6,689 bases of DNA, taken from assembly GCA_964628385.1 (NCBI GenBank), contig CAZVOD010000140.1, positions 1 through 6,689 on the forward strand. Direction: 5' to 3'. Below the pieces are notes generated by a model. It made no database searches and was not told the DNA's origin. It was given only the letters and a program-made list of their open reading frames with translations. A program made the position numbers and the translations under genes. Source of the stretch: JANQPA01 sp964628385. GTDB lineage: Bacteria > Bacteroidota > Bacteroidia > Chitinophagales > Saprospiraceae. Below are positions 5,153 through 6,689 of the stretch, piece after piece. Numbering within the stretch: position 1 is the first letter of the stretch; the number at the start of each line of letters is the position of its first letter.

Positions 5153-6572
5153 ATGCCATGTTTACCCGACTCCATACTTATTGCCTCTATTTCCGGTTTT
5201 ATGGTAATGATCAATGGCAAGCCGGTACAGAGCGATCCATCGGTAGTGCTGAACCAACTTACAGCTAATTCCATCAAAGACATTGAAGTGATTACTGCTC
5301 CTTCTGCCAAATATGACTCCGACGGAAAAGCCGGTATCATCAATATTATTACTCGACAAAGTGTGACAGATGGACTTTACATTAACAGTAATGCCTTTAT
5401 TGGCCTTCCTGCCATAGAAAACTACGACAACGCCAAAAACACGTCTCGCTACGGTGCTGATATCATTTTAAATTACCGTCAAAATAAATGGGATTTGTCA
5501 ATGGGCCTGGATTATCGGCGATATGATATTTCGGGGCGTCGGGAAGGTTATGTCAATACTTACCTGAATGAAGTATTCACAGAATTACCTTCCGACGGGG
5601 AAAGGAGTTTTGATGAAGAAAATTATTCCGCCCTCAGGCACGGCAGGTCGCCTAGAATTCTCTGGAGGACTTAGATTGGAGTATTTTGACCGTTCGGTGG
5701 AGATTGATCAGCCGGATTCTACTTTTTTTCTGGATCAGTTGAATCTTTTCCCTTCTGCCAACCTGAATTATAAGATGAAAAATGACTGGGCTTTAAAAGC
5801 CGCCTATAGTCGACGAATTCAGCGGACTACAACGTTCAAGATGACACCTTTCCCCGAAAGGGAACATTCTGAGACTCTAGAGCAGGGGGATGCAGAACTC
5901 TTGCCGGAGTATGTAGATTTAGTAGAATTGGGAATGGTAAAGAACTTTGGAGATAACGCTGTTTTTGCGACAGCTTATTATCGTCGTACTAACAATCTGA
6001 TCAATCGGGTCAATACCGTATTTAACGATACTATCTTAAACCGTATTTATACCAATGTGGGTCAGGCTAACGTTTTGGGGTTGGAAGTAGGTACTACCTT
6101 TTACCCTACTGATTGGTGGCGCGTCTATTTAGGAGGTATTTTTTTTGATTATGCTATTTCTAGTGATTTATTTGGCAATGAAACTAACACTTCCTCTTTT
6201 ACTTATTCCATTAATGCCACTTCTGATTTTGAAATTGGGAAAACCCTGAGCTTACAATTGGTCCTGAACTACCTTTCTGAGCGAGTAACCGCACAGGGGC
6301 GTGATTCGCGATTTTACAATCCTGCACTTACTTTAAAACAATCCTTTTTTGACAAAAAACTCAACATTTCCCTACAATGGCGCAATATCGATTTGGGGCT
6401 CCTCAATTCCAATGAACAACGCATAACTACTTCCAGAGACAATTTTTTCACAACTACCAATTACGTCTACGAAGTGGATATCCTACAACTCAGCATCAGC
6501 TACCAAATAAATCAGGTGGGTAAGCAAGTCAAACTACTGGATAGTGAGTTTGGGAAAAAAGAGTTTGATTGA
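5153..6572 (+). pseudogene. Broken TonB-dependent receptor / outer-membrane beta-barrel protein
   Basis: An intact relative would be an outer-membrane receptor importing a siderophore or other nutrient with TonB. The first part (clear homology from about 5189) reads SGFMVMINGKPVQSDPSVVL, then LTANSIKDIEVITAPSAKYD and DGKAGIINIITRQS, the C-terminal half of a TonB plug domain, followed by early barrel strands such as WDLSMGLDYRRYDISGRREG. That frame stops at 5672-5674. Homology resumes in another frame at about 5640 with GRLEFSGGLRLEYFDRS and continues to the natural end (LSISYQINQ...SEFGKKEFD), including AYSRRIQRTTTFKMTPF and NDTILNRIYTNVGQANVLGL. The signal peptide, the carboxypeptidase-regulatory-like N-domain, the first half of the plug and a large block of barrel strands are missing. 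The lesion is therefore a 5' truncation plus an internal deletion with frameshift near 5620-5645. In-frame ATGs at 5153 and 5568 are not credible starts. Substrate cannot be told. Confidence 0.88.
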
Positions 6573-6689
6573 TCGTGTTTGGCAGTTATTAAAACATGCT
6601 AAAATTGTTTTCCCCTCAAATGCGTGCCTTATCTCCCGCTTCTTATCTCTTCCCTCCCAAAATTTTCCCTATCTTACTCTAAAACATTC
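6573..6689. other. Spacer at right edge, no gene seen
   Basis: The final 117 nt after the receptor relic are AT- and pyrimidine-rich with no recognisable coding frame. AAAACA (6591-6596) and TGTTTT (6606-6611) could form a weak 6-bp stem followed by CCCC; it is too weak to call a terminator. Confidence 0.4.

Noticed and set aside
5568..5645. Separate start for a C-terminal barrel gene
   Set aside because: The residues before GRLEFSGG are out-of-frame reading of the upstream receptor segment; no signal peptide fits and the barrel would be incomplete.
1..6689. CRISPR array, tRNA, rRNA, transposase, toxin-antitoxin or phage-defence genes
   Set aside because: No regularly spaced repeats, cloverleaf sequences or matching protein motifs were seen on either strand.

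Overview
The window most likely comes from a Bacteroidota chromosome (class Sphingobacteriia/Chitinophagia or a relative; genus not determinable here). Evidence: a TonB-dependent outer-membrane beta-barrel gene with the Bacteroidota-type ending SEFGKKEFD, A-rich translation starts without clear Shine-Dalgarno sequences, one exact match to the Bacteroidota -7 promoter element (TAnnTTTG), and the mix of protein families. Three complete genes, one gene cut by the window edge and two decayed genes occupy 6.7 kb, with unusually busy spacers.

Layout: (1) 1-623, minus strand, a DUF2383/PA2169-type four-helix-bundle protein with a long charged helical tail, running off the left edge. (2) 624-1046, a divergent spacer with a candidate promoter for the left gene, a bidirectional terminator-like hairpin inside a short open frame, and one copy of a 19-nt repeat. 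(3) 1047-2342, type II NADH dehydrogenase (ndh), intact. (4) 2368-2870, the broken N-terminal part of an acetolactate-synthase-like thiamine-diphosphate enzyme, with one frameshift, two in-frame stops and no catalytic C-terminus. (5) 2882-4249, an intact Sad/YneI-type succinate-semialdehyde dehydrogenase, then a probable terminator. (6) 4369-4809, a small membrane-anchored, coiled-coil-like protein of unknown function. (7) 4810-5152, a spacer with two hairpins and the second, inverted copy of the 19-nt repeat. (8) 5153-6572, a TonB-dependent receptor relic lacking its N-terminus and the middle of its barrel. (9) 6573-6689, no gene seen.

Functional reading: ndh passes electrons from NADH to the quinone pool without pumping protons. 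sad oxidises succinate semialdehyde (or a related aldehyde) to succinate and makes NAD(P)H; the enzyme relic just upstream was probably its operon partner before it decayed. No defence system, CRISPR array, intact transposon or RNA gene is visible. The features most worth following are the 19-nt inverted repeat bracketing the ndh-to-small-gene block, the structured spacers and the clustering of decayed genes.
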